From assembly GCA_900470805.1 (NCBI GenBank), contig UCCA01000018.1, forward strand, positions 124,001 through 188,000: a stretch of 64,000 nucleotides of DNA, in the 5' to 3' direction. The DNA is from Hyphomicrobiales bacterium (GTDB lineage Bacteria > Pseudomonadota > Alphaproteobacteria > Rhizobiales > Rhizobiaceae). Position 1 is the first letter of the stretch. The number at the start of each line of letters is the position of its first letter. Positions 36,223 through 44,681 of the stretch are shown piece after piece. The notes under the pieces were generated by a model that saw nothing but the letters and a program-made list of their open reading frames with translations, had not been told where the DNA came from and made no database searches. The position numbers and the translations under genes are program-made.

Positions 36223-37278
36223 TCAAGTCTCCTTTTCGACGATGATTGCCACAGGCCCGCCGCCGGGCGGCCCCTGATGCTCGGCGCCACCCGAGACGTA
36301 AAGATCGGTCATGCCGAACACGCCGGCCAGCACGCCGCCGACGAAGGCGCGGGCGTGGCGCGTGCCTGAAATGTCGGAGTCGTTCAGCATCGTGTGCCGG
36401 TTGCCGCGCACCTCGCCTGATGGGCTCGGCTCCGCCTTGGCCAGCACCGCCGCCAGACGGCCATTTGCGGGTAGTCGATCGCGCGCCGCCCTCACGGATT
36501 GCGTATCGATCGCGTCGGCCATCACGACGTGATCGATGGACAGCGGCCCGGACCATTTCGAGCTCATGCCTAGGACGACGATCTCGTGATCCAGCAGTTC
36601 GACGCCTGCGGAGGCGGACGCGCAGCGGGAAAACAGCTCGTAACGCGCGCCGATATCGGCATCGGTGATTTCGTCAGCGACGATCTCGCCAAGTGCCACG
36701 GCGACACCAAGCGCCGACGCGCCGCGCGAAAGCCCCATGGATTTCAGCGTGTCGCGCGTTGCTGTCGTCTTTCCGGAAGCTTCTGCCTGCGCGATCCGTT
36801 GCGTGGTCAGCAACGGGCATTTGATCTGCACGAAATGCACGTCGGCGACATCTTCGATGCCGGCGTCAGTCATCGCGGATGTCACGGCATCTGCAACCAT
36901 CAACACCTGTTCGCGGCGGCCGAGATGCTCCGACGCCAGTATCGGCGTCCGCGCCACGCCGATCGCCAGCGATCGCTCGCCTGGCGCATCGACGCTCTCG
37001 CGGGCGAAAACCGTCCAGTGTGGCGACAGCGCGCCTTCCGTGCCGCCGGACATGACGATCGAGACGTTCTCCACGCCGTGTTTGGCGAACAGCGTCTCGA
37101 AGCTTCTCGTCGCATAACCCCGGGTGAAATCGTTGACGCAGCCATTGCCCTCGGTCTTGCCGAGAATGGCAACGACGTCGCGAGGTCTCAGGCCTGCGAC
37201 GAACAGGGCCTCGACGCCGGATATGTCGTCCGGCCTATCGGCGGGTATACGGAATACGTGGGCACGAAGCGATGGCAT
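36223..37278 (-). CDS. atzD: Cyanuric acid hydrolase / barbiturase family ring-opening amidohydrolase
   Basis: 351 residues with the three-fold repeated AtzD/barbiturase architecture. Candidate catalytic Lys residues are Lys41 (AILGKTEGNG), Lys153 (QIKCPLL) and Lys281. The Ser motifs include MSGGTEG (Ser77), a serine cluster near 221-223 and VSGGAEHQGPPGG (~329-341). Cyanuric acid hydrolase opens the triazine ring to carboxybiuret; barbiturase opens barbiturate. Sequence by eye cannot fully separate them, but the adjacent biuH and atzF favour cyanurate. The ATG overlaps the biuH stop (ATGA). Confidence 0.88.
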   Translation of the reverse strand: MPSLRAHVFRIPADRPDDISGVEALFVAGLRPRDVVAILGKTEGNGCVNDFTRGYATRSFETLFAKHGVENVSIVMSGGTEGALSPHWTVFARESVDAPGERSLAIGVARTPILASEHLGRREQVLMVADAVTSAMTDAGIEDVADVHFVQIKCPLLTTQRIAQAEASGKTTATRDTLKSMGLSRGASALGVAVALGEIVADEITDADIGARYELFSRCASASAGVELLDHEIVVLGMSSKWSGPLSIDHVVMADAIDTQSVRAARDRLPANGRLAAVLAKAEPSPSGEVRGNRHTMLNDSDISGTRHARAFVGGVLAGVFGMTDLYVSGGAEHQGPPGGGPVAIIVEKET

Positions 37279-37979
37279 CAGGGAAGGGCCTCGACCAAGT
37301 CACTGGAATTGGAGACCGAGCCGAACACGCCGCCCTGCATCTTCACCATATGAATGGCGGAGAGATGGTTGTTGTAGTCGGTGGCGCCGCAGCAGTCCTC
37401 AAGCAGCAGGCATTCGAAACCGCGGTCGTTGGCCTCGCGCATGGTCGTGGAAACACAGACGTCTGTGGTTATCCCCGTCAGGATGATGTTCTCGATGCGC
37501 TTCTGGTTAAGAATCAGTTCGAGATCGGTGGCGCAGAACGAACCCTTGCCCGGCTTGTCGATGATCACTTCGCCCTCAAGGGGGTAGAGTTCGGGAATGA
37601 TGTCCCAGCCTGGCTCGCCACGCACGAGAATGCGGCCGCAGGGGCCGGCGTCGCCAATACCGGCGCCGATGCGCTGCGAGCGCCAGCGCTTGTTGGCGGG
37701 CAGATCGGCGAGGTCAGGCCGGTGTCCCTCGCGGGTGTGGATGATGTGGTAGCCCTTGGCGCGCATCGCTGCCAACACAGCCTTGATCGGCTCGATCGGC
37801 GCCTGCACCAGCGACAGGTCGTAACCCATGTGATCGACATAGCCGCCCTTGCCGCAGAAGTCGGTCTGCATGTCGATGATGATGAGCGCCGTGTTATCGG
37901 GTCTCAGCGCGCCATTATAGGGCCAGGGATAGGGATCGGCCTTGACATAGTGCTCCTTGGTTTCCGTCATCATGTCCAT
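37278..37979 (-). CDS. biuH: Biuret amidohydrolase
   Basis: 233 residues, the same length as the characterised Rhizobium leguminosarum BiuH, and the sequence looks nearly the same from memory. The triad falls at Asp36 (IIDMQTDF), Lys142 (DKPGKGSF) and Cys175 (TTDVCVS), matching the residues known for that enzyme. It converts biuret to allophanate and ammonia. The ATG at 37979 has GAGGAG 8 nt upstream. It sits between formamidase and atzD, so cyanurate to carboxybiuret/biuret to allophanate to CO2 and ammonia can be completed with atzF in this operon. Confidence 0.92.
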   Translation of the reverse strand: MDMMTETKEHYVKADPYPWPYNGALRPDNTALIIIDMQTDFCGKGGYVDHMGYDLSLVQAPIEPIKAVLAAMRAKGYHIIHTREGHRPDLADLPANKRWRSQRIGAGIGDAGPCGRILVRGEPGWDIIPELYPLEGEVIIDKPGKGSFCATDLELILNQKRIENIILTGITTDVCVSTTMREANDRGFECLLLEDCCGATDYNNHLSAIHMVKMQGGVFGSVSNSSDLVEALP

Positions 37980-37991
37980 CGTCCGTCTCCT

Positions 37992-39008
37992 CTATTCGCC
38001 CGCAAGCTTGAAGGTTTCGCCGTAGCGTCTGACGGGCTTGTCGAAGCCGCAGGACGTGCCGTCGGTGATCTTGATCTTGTCTTCCCAGGGCAGGGCGTAT
38101 TGGCCGGCGATCAGGTCGTGCATGTAGGTGTAGGGCGCATCGTTAGCGCCCCCCTTGACCGCGACATAGCCGCGATGACCGAACTGGTAGATGTTGTTCT
38201 CGACGCCCCAGCCGAGGCGCGCCTCGCGTACTAGGTCGGGGCGGACTTCGGCAGTGATGATCTCGTTGACCCGGCCGGATGTGCCGTGCGCGATGATCGC
38301 GCCGTCGAAGTTGCAGATCATGCCTTCGCCCATGCTGTCGAAGGTGCCGTCGGAGCCGCACATGCACACGCTGGCCGTGACCATGAGATTGCAGAAGGCG
38401 TTGGACTGGTTTGTGAACTTCCAGCTGTCGCGGATCGGCGCGGTGTAGCCGGCGGTGCGGATCATGATTTCCGCACCCTTGTAGGCGCATTCCCGCGCCA
38501 TCTCGGGAAACATGCCGTCGTGGCAGATGATCAGCGCCAGCTTGGCGCCCTTTGGGCCATCGATGACGGGAATGCCGAGATTGCCGGGCTCCCATGGCTC
38601 GACTGGCACCCAGGGGTGCATCTTGCGATAATAGAGCTTCAGTTCGCCCTGATCGTCGATGACGATGCCGGAATTATAGGGCATCCCATCAGGGTTGAAC
38701 TCCATGATCGAGAAGCAGCCCCAGATTTGGTTGTCGCGGCATGCCGTCTTGAAGGCCGCGACTTCCGGGCCGTCGAGCCGGCACATGATCTCGGGATTGA
38801 TATCCATAGATAGGCCATGCAGCGCGTATTCCGGAAAGATCACCAGATCCATGCCCGGCTGATTGCGTCGCGCCTTGGCGACAAGATCGACAATCACCTG
38901 CGTCTGCCGCACCAGGTCGTCCTTGGTGACCGTCAACGGAAGCTGCAGTTGCACCAGCCCGATGCCGACGCCGTGTTCCGATTTGTTGAGCCCGCCGAGA
39001 CCATTCAT
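37992..39008 (-). CDS. amiF: Formamidase-like nitrilase-superfamily amidase
   Basis: 338 residues, close to AmiF length. The Glu-Lys-Cys triad is visible: Glu60 in IFPEYALHG, Lys129 in YYRKMHPWVPVEPWEPG and Cys162 in LIICHDGMFPE. The KMHPWVPVEPWEPG stretch is characteristic of aliphatic amidase/formamidase (AmiE/AmiF). It hydrolyses formamide (or a short aliphatic amide) to ammonia. It is inside the cyanurate operon, between the permease and biuH, where formamide is not an expected intermediate; it may serve a parallel nitrogen source. Confidence 0.85.
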   Translation of the reverse strand: MNGLGGLNKSEHGVGIGLVQLQLPLTVTKDDLVRQTQVIVDLVAKARRNQPGMDLVIFPEYALHGLSMDINPEIMCRLDGPEVAAFKTACRDNQIWGCFSIMEFNPDGMPYNSGIVIDDQGELKLYYRKMHPWVPVEPWEPGNLGIPVIDGPKGAKLALIICHDGMFPEMARECAYKGAEIMIRTAGYTAPIRDSWKFTNQSNAFCNLMVTASVCMCGSDGTFDSMGEGMICNFDGAIIAHGTSGRVNEIITAEVRPDLVREARLGWGVENNIYQFGHRGYVAVKGGANDAPYTYMHDLIAGQYALPWEDKIKITDGTSCGFDKPVRRYGETFKLAGE

Positions 39009-39020
39009 GGCCGATCTCCT

Positions 39021-39950
39021 TTATTGTGTGAGTGAAAGGGTGCCCGGCGCGCCCGAGAGCGAGCGGGTGGGCGAGGAGGTGGCGATCAGAATGGCGAGCG
39101 TCAGCACGTAGGGCGCCGCGTAGAACAGGTAGTAGCCCTGCGTGACGCCGACCGATTGCAGGGCGGGACCGAGAGCGCCTGCACCGCCGAACAGCAGCGC
39201 CGCGAGGAAGCAGCCGATCGGGTTCCAGCGCGCGAAAATGACAAGCGCCACCGCCATCAGGCCCTGGCCCGAAGAGATGCCCTCATTCCAGGAACCGGGA
39301 TAATAGAGCGACAGATAGGCGCCGCCGACCGCGGCCAACGATCCGCCGACCGCAGTCGCCAGCAGGCGCACACGGTCAGGATTGATGCCCATGGCGCGTG
39401 CCGCATCGGTGCTGTCGCCGACGACCCGCAGGACCAGGCCGATGCGGGTGTTCCTGAAGGCCCACCACAGTGCCACGGCCAACAGCGCGCCGATGACGAA
39501 CAGCACGTTGATATTGAGCGCCGCCTGCACCTGTGTCAGGCCGGACCATCCACCGAGCGGAATCGATGGCAGATGCGGCGCCACCGGCTTGATGAAGGGC
39601 TTGCCGAGAAAGAAGGCAAGGCCGAGGCCGAACTGCATCATGGCGATGCCGATGGCGATATCGTTGACCTTCGGCCATTTGGAGATCCAGCCGTGGATCA
39701 GGCCGAAGACGGCACCCGCGCCCATTGCCGCCAGCACGCCAAGCCAGGCCGAACCGCTGATCACCGCCACGGCATAGGCGGCCATGGCGCCGAAGACCAG
39801 CGTGCCTTCAAGGCCGAGGTTGATGCGGCCGGAGCGCTCCGTGATCGTCTCGCCGAGGCTGACGAAAATAAACGGTGTGGAGACGCGGATCGCGCCCGCG
39901 AAGATGGCCAGGGGAACGCCCCAGATGCCGATGCCGGTCTCGTCCATCAT
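39021..39950 (-). CDS. ABC transporter permease (BMP/nucleoside type), second subunit
   Basis: About 309 residues with eight or more membrane segments, in the BPD_transp_2 family (ISERS-type motif SGRINLGLEGTLVFGAM near the N-terminus). The start is at tandem ATGs at 39950/39947 after AAGGAG. Together with the next upstream permease it forms the channel of a nucleoside/purine-like importer. It is followed by formamidase after 12 bp. Confidence 0.9.
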   Translation of the reverse strand: MMDETGIGIWGVPLAIFAGAIRVSTPFIFVSLGETITERSGRINLGLEGTLVFGAMAAYAVAVISGSAWLGVLAAMGAGAVFGLIHGWISKWPKVNDIAIGIAMMQFGLGLAFFLGKPFIKPVAPHLPSIPLGGWSGLTQVQAALNINVLFVIGALLAVALWWAFRNTRIGLVLRVVGDSTDAARAMGINPDRVRLLATAVGGSLAAVGGAYLSLYYPGSWNEGISSGQGLMAVALVIFARWNPIGCFLAALLFGGAGALGPALQSVGVTQGYYLFYAAPYVLTLAILIATSSPTRSLSGAPGTLSLTQ

Positions 39951-39958
39951 GCTCTCCT

Positions 39959-41089
39959 TTAAAGGTTGGGCCTTTTCCAAAGGTCGGGATTGAAGATCTT
40001 GAAGCGGCCGTAGAAGGTTTCGCAAAACAGGATGACGACGAAGAGCGTGCCCTGCAGCACCAGCACCGTGGCATCGGGAAGCCCCATGCGCCGCTGGATC
40101 AGCCCGCCGGATGCATCGATGCCGCCGAGCAGGATGGCGACCGGAATGATCGCCAACGGATTGTGGCGTGCCAGGAATGCGACAAGGATGCCGGTGTAGC
40201 CGTAGCCGGCGGCAAGTGACGCATTGGCGCTGCCCTGGACGGCGGCGACCTCGATCATGCCGGCAAGTCCGGCGAAGCTTCCAGCAATCGCTGTGAAGCC
40301 AACAATCAGCCGTCCCACCGGCAGACCCTGGATCTGAGCCGCGCGTACGTTGCCGCCGGCGATACGAGCCGCGAAGCCGTAGCTGGTCACCTCAATCAAC
40401 ACCCAGGACAGGATGCAGGCCACAATGCCGATGGCGAGGCCCCAGTGCACGTCCATGCCAGGGATCTTGCCCAGCATGTAATCCGCCGGGAGCGGCGTGG
40501 TCGATGGCTTGTTGAGGCTGGCGGGATCACGCAGCGGGCCTTCGACGAACTGGTTCATAAGGGCGATAGCGATATAAGCGAGCAGCAGCGAGGAGATTGT
40601 CTCGTTGACGCCGCGGTAATGGCGGAGAAAGCCGGCGAAGCCGATCCAAAAGCCGCCCGCTACCATGGCGGCGGCGGCCATCAGGATTAGCACCAGCGAA
40701 GCCGGCAGCGTTCCGACAAAGGGCAGGGCGACGGCGGCGGCGGCGACACCGCCCAGTACCACCGCGCCCTCGCCACCGATGATGGTCAGGCCGAGCCGAG
40801 CAGGCAGCGCCACGCACAGCGCCGTCAGAAGTAGCGGAGCTGAACGGCTGAGGCTGTTCTGTACCGAAAACCAGCTGCCGAAGCCGCCGGTATACATCAG
40901 CTGGAAAAGCACGGCCGGCGATTTGCCGACCGCCATGATGAACAGGGAAAAGAGCATTAGACCGATGAGGATCGCGCCGAGACTGATGACCACCGGCTCG
41001 GCCCGCCGCGCCAGCCATTCCAGCACCGGCCCGAGCATGGAACGCTCGGGCACTATGGACACTGCGTGATTGTTCGCCTCGACTGTCAT
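39959..41089 (-). CDS. ABC transporter permease (BMP/nucleoside type), first subunit
   Basis: 376 residues with about ten membrane segments and the BPD_transp_2 pattern (ARLGLTIIGGEGAVVLGGV). The start is placed at the ATG at 41089 (MTVEANNH), with GGGGGAA 5 nt upstream; 30 further in-frame codons upstream are not needed. The stop lies 8 bp from the next permease start. Confidence 0.9.
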   Translation of the reverse strand: MTVEANNHAVSIVPERSMLGPVLEWLARRAEPVVISLGAILIGLMLFSLFIMAVGKSPAVLFQLMYTGGFGSWFSVQNSLSRSAPLLLTALCVALPARLGLTIIGGEGAVVLGGVAAAAVALPFVGTLPASLVLILMAAAAMVAGGFWIGFAGFLRHYRGVNETISSLLLAYIAIALMNQFVEGPLRDPASLNKPSTTPLPADYMLGKIPGMDVHWGLAIGIVACILSWVLIEVTSYGFAARIAGGNVRAAQIQGLPVGRLIVGFTAIAGSFAGLAGMIEVAAVQGSANASLAAGYGYTGILVAFLARHNPLAIIPVAILLGGIDASGGLIQRRMGLPDATVLVLQGTLFVVILFCETFYGRFKIFNPDLWKRPNL

Positions 41090-41108
41090 GACACTTCCCC
41101 CTTGCGGC

Positions 41109-42230
41109 TTACGCCGTGGATCCGACGACGCCTTCGACGAGATAGTCCATGCTTTCGAGCTCGATCGCGTCCTCGGCATAGGCTTTGTCGGCCGTGACGA
41201 TGACGTTGCCCTTGTTGTCTTTCATCGGCCCCTTGAAGACCGAGAACTTGCCGGCCATGATTTCGGCGTGAACGGCCTCGAACTTGGTACGAGCTTCAGC
41301 CGATACGCCGGGTCCGAGCGGGCTCATCTTGACGAAGCCGTCCTTCAGACCGCCGCGCACGAAGTTGCCGAGCTTCTCGCCCGCCTGCGCCTTCTTGACG
41401 AAATCGGTGTAGACGTTTCCCCAGGCCCATTCGGCGCCGGTCAGGTACTTTTCCGGAGCCAGTGGGCTTTGGTTGGCGTGGTAGCCGCAGACGAAGGCGC
41501 CGCGACCGGCTGAAGTCTCGACCACGACCTTGGGGCTGTCGACGTGGCAGGTTATGACATCGGCACCCTGGTCGATCAGCGCGTTCGTCGCTTCCGCCTC
41601 CTTGACCGCCAGCGACCACTCGCCGGTGAAGATGACCTGGCAGGTAATGGTGGGATCGACGGAGCGGGCGCCGAGCAGGAACGAGTTGATGTTCTGCAGC
41701 ACCTGCGGGATCGGCTTTGCGGCGACGAAGCCGATCTTCTTGCTCTTCGAGGCGTAGCCGGCGGCGATGCCGTTGAGGAACTGGCCCTGGCCGATGTAGC
41801 CGAAGTAGGAGCCGGTATTCGCGGGGTTTTTGCCCTCCTGCCAGAGACCGCCGCAATGGCGGAACTGAATGTCTGGATACTTGGCGGCCATGGCCAGCAT
41901 GTGCGGGTCGAAATAGCCGAACGATGTCGGGAAGATCAACGTTGCACCGTCGAGGTTGATCATCGATTCCATCGTTTTCTGGACGTCGACAGTCTCCGGC
42001 ACATTCTCTTCTTCAATGACGGTGAGGCCTGATATAGCCTTGAGGGCGGCGGCACCCTCGGCATGCGCCTGGTTATAGCCGTAGTCGTCCTTGGGGCCGA
42101 CATAGATAAAGCCAACTGTCAGCGCGGTCTGGGCGAAGGCGCGGCTCGACAGGCCCGGCGTCAATGCGAGCGCGCCGGCTGCGGACGTCTGGAGGAAATG
42201 GCGGCGGTTCATGGAAAGGAGTTTGGTCAT
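41109..42230 (-). CDS. BMP-family substrate-binding protein with twin-arginine signal
   Basis: 373 residues. The N-terminus has a twin-arginine motif (NRRHFLQTSAAGALAL), so export by Tat is likely, with cleavage near AFAQT. The mature part follows the basic membrane lipoprotein (PnrA/Med) family: VGFIYVGPKDDYGYNQAH, with Asp and Tyr as in nucleoside-binding PnrA. The ATG at 42230 follows GGGAG. It is the first gene of the cyanurate operon, so the likely ligand is cyanurate, barbiturate, or a purine- or pyrimidine-like ring. That is inferred from the neighbours. Confidence 0.9.
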   Translation of the reverse strand: MTKLLSMNRRHFLQTSAAGALALTPGLSSRAFAQTALTVGFIYVGPKDDYGYNQAHAEGAAALKAISGLTVIEEENVPETVDVQKTMESMINLDGATLIFPTSFGYFDPHMLAMAAKYPDIQFRHCGGLWQEGKNPANTGSYFGYIGQGQFLNGIAAGYASKSKKIGFVAAKPIPQVLQNINSFLLGARSVDPTITCQVIFTGEWSLAVKEAEATNALIDQGADVITCHVDSPKVVVETSAGRGAFVCGYHANQSPLAPEKYLTGAEWAWGNVYTDFVKKAQAGEKLGNFVRGGLKDGFVKMSPLGPGVSAEARTKFEAVHAEIMAGKFSVFKGPMKDNKGNVIVTADKAYAEDAIELESMDYLVEGVVGSTA

Positions 42231-42542
42231 TGTGATGCTCCCTGCGGCAAGGGCCGGTTCAGACAAAACGTTACGGGAAAGTGTATGCAATGACCGTGCC
42301 AGATTTTAAGCCATTGTTATTGCTTTAATATTGAAATAGGGGAGGCCGGAACGCGTAAACTGTATGCAGATTTCCCGCAGAGTTTGAACAAAAAATAAGC
42401 GATGGTTTTTATTTGTGCCTAATACATTGATATCACCACCAAATATCCTGTATTGAACTATTCAAATAGCCTTCTAACGCACTGCAATAACGAAATTATT
42501 TGACTTTATTTCTACCTAGATCCATCTGTATGCAGTGAGCGA
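42231..42542. promoter_or_regulatory. Divergent promoter region with repeated CTGTATGCAG-type sites
   Basis: 312 bp between the BMP operon and the GntR gene. An 8-bp element TGTATGCA occurs three times, at 42282-42289, 42361-42368 and 42527-42534. The last two are identical over ten bases (CTGTATGCAG, 42360-42369 and 42526-42535). CTGTATGCAG is an imperfect inverted repeat (4 of 5 pairs), a form typical of FCD-type GntR operators. The site at 42527 is 9 bp from the gntR start and the one at 42282 is about 50 bp from the BMP start, so autoregulation and operon control by the neighbouring GntR protein are likely. Confidence 0.6.
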
Positions 42543-43235
42543 ATGCAGAGTTCGAATGTGAAGCAAATCAGACGCCGACAGATCATCCGTGCCGGCACGA
42601 CGGTCGAACAGATGGTGCGCGCCATCGCGGATATGATCGTGACAGGCGTCATTTCGCCAGGAGAGCGCCTCGACGAGATTTCGCTCGCGCTGCGTTTCGA
42701 CGTCTCCCGCACACCGGTCCGCGAAGCGTTGCGCGAATTGGGCGCCATGGGCCTAGTCGATCGCGAGCCGAACCGCAGTGCGGTCGTCGCCAATGTCACC
42801 GGGACCTATCTGCATTCGATGTTCGAGGCGATGTCGGAGCTTGAGGCGATCTGCGCGCGGCTTTCGGCGGAGCGAATGACCGTCGACGAGCGGCATGCGC
42901 TCGAGACGGATCACCGCACTTCGGCAAGGCTGGTGCATGACAATGCCCAAGAGGATTACGCCGTTTACAATACCGAGTTTCACACGCGGCTCTATCGCGG
43001 CGCCCACAACGATCATATCTACGAAATGGTGACACAGACGAGGGCGCGGCTGGCGCCCTTCCGGCGGGCCCAGTTCAGGCTGTCTGGCCGCCTGGCGAAG
43101 TCCTACGACGAGCATGACGTCATCGTCACCGCGATCATGCGCGGCGATGCGGTTGCTGCCAGCGAGGCGGCCTATGCGCATGTTGCCATCGTCAGCGATG
43201 CCAGTATTGTATTCGCGTCCGACAAGGTGCTTTGA
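42543..43235 (+). CDS. GntR-family (FadR/FCD subgroup) regulator
   Basis: 230 residues. N-terminal winged HTH (ISPGERLDEISLALRFDVSRTPVREALREL, about 40-70) and a C-terminal all-helical FCD domain with His and Asp/Asn metal-ligand candidates (NTEFHTRLYRGAHND). It is divergent from the cyanurate/BMP operon and upstream of RidA and VOC genes in the same direction, so it probably controls both. The ATG at 42543 is used; the upstream region carries the CTGTATGCAG repeats, the expected binding sites. Confidence 0.9.
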   Translation: MQSSNVKQIRRRQIIRAGTTVEQMVRAIADMIVTGVISPGERLDEISLALRFDVSRTPVREALRELGAMGLVDREPNRSAVVANVTGTYLHSMFEAMSELEAICARLSAERMTVDERHALETDHRTSARLVHDNAQEDYAVYNTEFHTRLYRGAHNDHIYEMVTQTRARLAPFRRAQFRLSGRLAKSYDEHDVIVTAIMRGDAVAASEAAYAHVAIVSDASIVFASDKVL

Positions 43236-43292
43236 CGCTAATTTCTGACTTTATAAAAAAGTTTCAATTCATTGATCTCTATAGGATTTCAT

Positions 43293-43688
43293 ATGAAAAT
43301 CTCTTTCAATCCACCTACCGTGCGCAAGCCCTTCGGAAACTACAATCACGGCCTTCTTGCGCCCGCCGGAGCGTCGCTGCTGGTCACATCGGGCCAGCTT
43401 GGCATCGCGCTTGACGACACAATCCCGGAAGACGTTACCGCACAGGCAGAACTATGCTTCAAGGCGGTGGGTGCGATCCTCGATGAAGCGGGCATGACCT
43501 TCGCCGACGTCATCCGCATCTCAGGCTTCGTGACGCGGCGAGAGGACTTTCCGGCTTATATGGCCGTGCGCGACCGCTACACACTTGACCCGAAGCCGGT
43601 CTCGACCCTGATCATCGTCAGCGGCTTTACCCGACCTGAGTTTCTGGTGGAAGTCGAGGTGACGGCCGCAAAGATGATGGTGCCATAG
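43293..43688 (+). CDS. RidA/YjgF-family protein
   Basis: 131 residues with the RidA fold and typical ends (KPFGNYNHGLLAPAG; SGFTRPEFLVEVEVTAAK). RidA proteins hydrolyse reactive enamines/imines, and related members act in pyrimidine breakdown (RutC). The canonical catalytic Arg may be the Arg in FTRPEFLVEVE. The start is at the ATG at 43293. It lies 57 bp after gntR and 28 bp before the VOC gene, so the three are likely one operon linked to the divergent nitrogen-catabolic operon. Confidence 0.85.
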   Translation: MKISFNPPTVRKPFGNYNHGLLAPAGASLLVTSGQLGIALDDTIPEDVTAQAELCFKAVGAILDEAGMTFADVIRISGFVTRREDFPAYMAVRDRYTLDPKPVSTLIIVSGFTRPEFLVEVEVTAAKMMVP

Positions 43689-43716
43689 ACGGCAATCGAC
43701 CAAGGGAGTTTCGCCG

Positions 43717-44103
43717 GTGACAGTGCAATTGTCAGGCGTGGTGATCTACGCCAAGGACCTTGATACGACAGTGGAATTCTACAAAAAGAATTTTGGATTC
43801 AAGTCCTTGCGCGCATCTGATGACAGGATTGTCGAGCTCTTTCACGAGACCGGCGCCCGGATCATGGTGCATCAGGCTGGCCGAACGGTGAAGCAGGGAC
43901 AATCCACCGTCAAGCTGGTCTTCGCCGTTGAGGATGTCGCCGGCTTCTGCCTGCAAAGTGCAGCCGGTGGGCTGACCTTCGGCCCGCTGCGTCAGGCAGA
44001 CGGCTACGTCTACGCCAATGCCCGGGATCCGTCCGGCAATCCAATATCTGTTTCCAGTCGCGCATTTCGCGCTGGTTCAGGCACGGCGGGGCAGGTGGCC
44101 TAG
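43717..44103 (+). CDS. VOC-family protein
   Basis: 128 residues from a GTG with GGGAG upstream. VOC fold with VVIYAKDLDTTVEFYKKNFG at the first unit and YVYANARDPSGNPISVSSR in the second. It resembles glyoxalase/dioxygenase-type half-domains; metal ligands are not all recognisable. It is the last gene of the gntR-ridA-VOC set, overlapping the convergent NAD(P)H oxidoreductase gene by 4 bp at their 3' ends. Confidence 0.82.
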   Translation: MTVQLSGVVIYAKDLDTTVEFYKKNFGFKSLRASDDRIVELFHETGARIMVHQAGRTVKQGQSTVKLVFAVEDVAGFCLQSAAGGLTFGPLRQADGYVYANARDPSGNPISVSSRAFRAGSGTAGQVA

Positions 44104-44681
44104 AACCGCTCCATCGACATCTTCACCTTGGCGAGAAACCTCGCCCGCGATTCCGTCGTGCAGTTGTTCATGTCGTAGTGGGCTAGGAACGTCACCGGGC
44201 GCACCGGATTGATCTGGGCCCGCAGCACCCGCTTGACGATCTTCTTCGGAGGATTGCCGGCTGCGAAGGCGCGGAACGGCGTCGCGCCGTAGGTCAGTAC
44301 CGCCCCAAGTTTGCGGATGTGACGCAGCCGCGATTCCACCTTGCCGTCGACCAGCTCGAAAGAGACGCCGGGAAGCCATACGCGGTCGAAGTACCCCTTG
44401 AGAATTGCCGGAAATCCGAAGTTCCAGATCGGCGTGACAAGCACCAGCCCCTCGGCCTGCTTCAGCCGCTCGACATGATCCTTCACCAGCAGCGTATTCT
44501 CGGGGTAGTCGTGATAGACCAGCCGGTCATGGCGCGACAGCACCGGGTCGAATTCCTCGGCGTAGAGGTTGCACGCGTCTATCTGGTGTCCAGCTGCCTT
44601 CAGGCTCTCCAGCGTCTGTCGGTAGAGCGCGTTGCCATAGCTTTCTTCCACCGGGTGCGAATGAAGGACGAGAACCCTCAT
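44100..44681 (-). CDS. NAD(P)H oxidoreductase / flavodoxin-fold quinone reductase-like (KefF/MdaB family)
   Basis: 193 residues. Flavodoxin-like fold: RVLVLHSHPVEESYGNALYR at the N-terminus and LVLVTPIWNFGFPAILKGYFDRVWLPG in the middle, typical of the NAD(P)H dehydrogenase (quinone) family. The ATG at 44681 overlaps the FAD-oxidase stop. It is the last gene of the NitT-type operon, and may supply reduced flavin or detoxify a quinone-like intermediate; that is inferred. Confidence 0.87.
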   Translation of the reverse strand: MRVLVLHSHPVEESYGNALYRQTLESLKAAGHQIDACNLYAEEFDPVLSRHDRLVYHDYPENTLLVKDHVERLKQAEGLVLVTPIWNFGFPAILKGYFDRVWLPGVSFELVDGKVESRLRHIRKLGAVLTYGATPFRAFAAGNPPKKIVKRVLRAQINPVRPVTFLAHYDMNNCTTESRARFLAKVKMSMERF

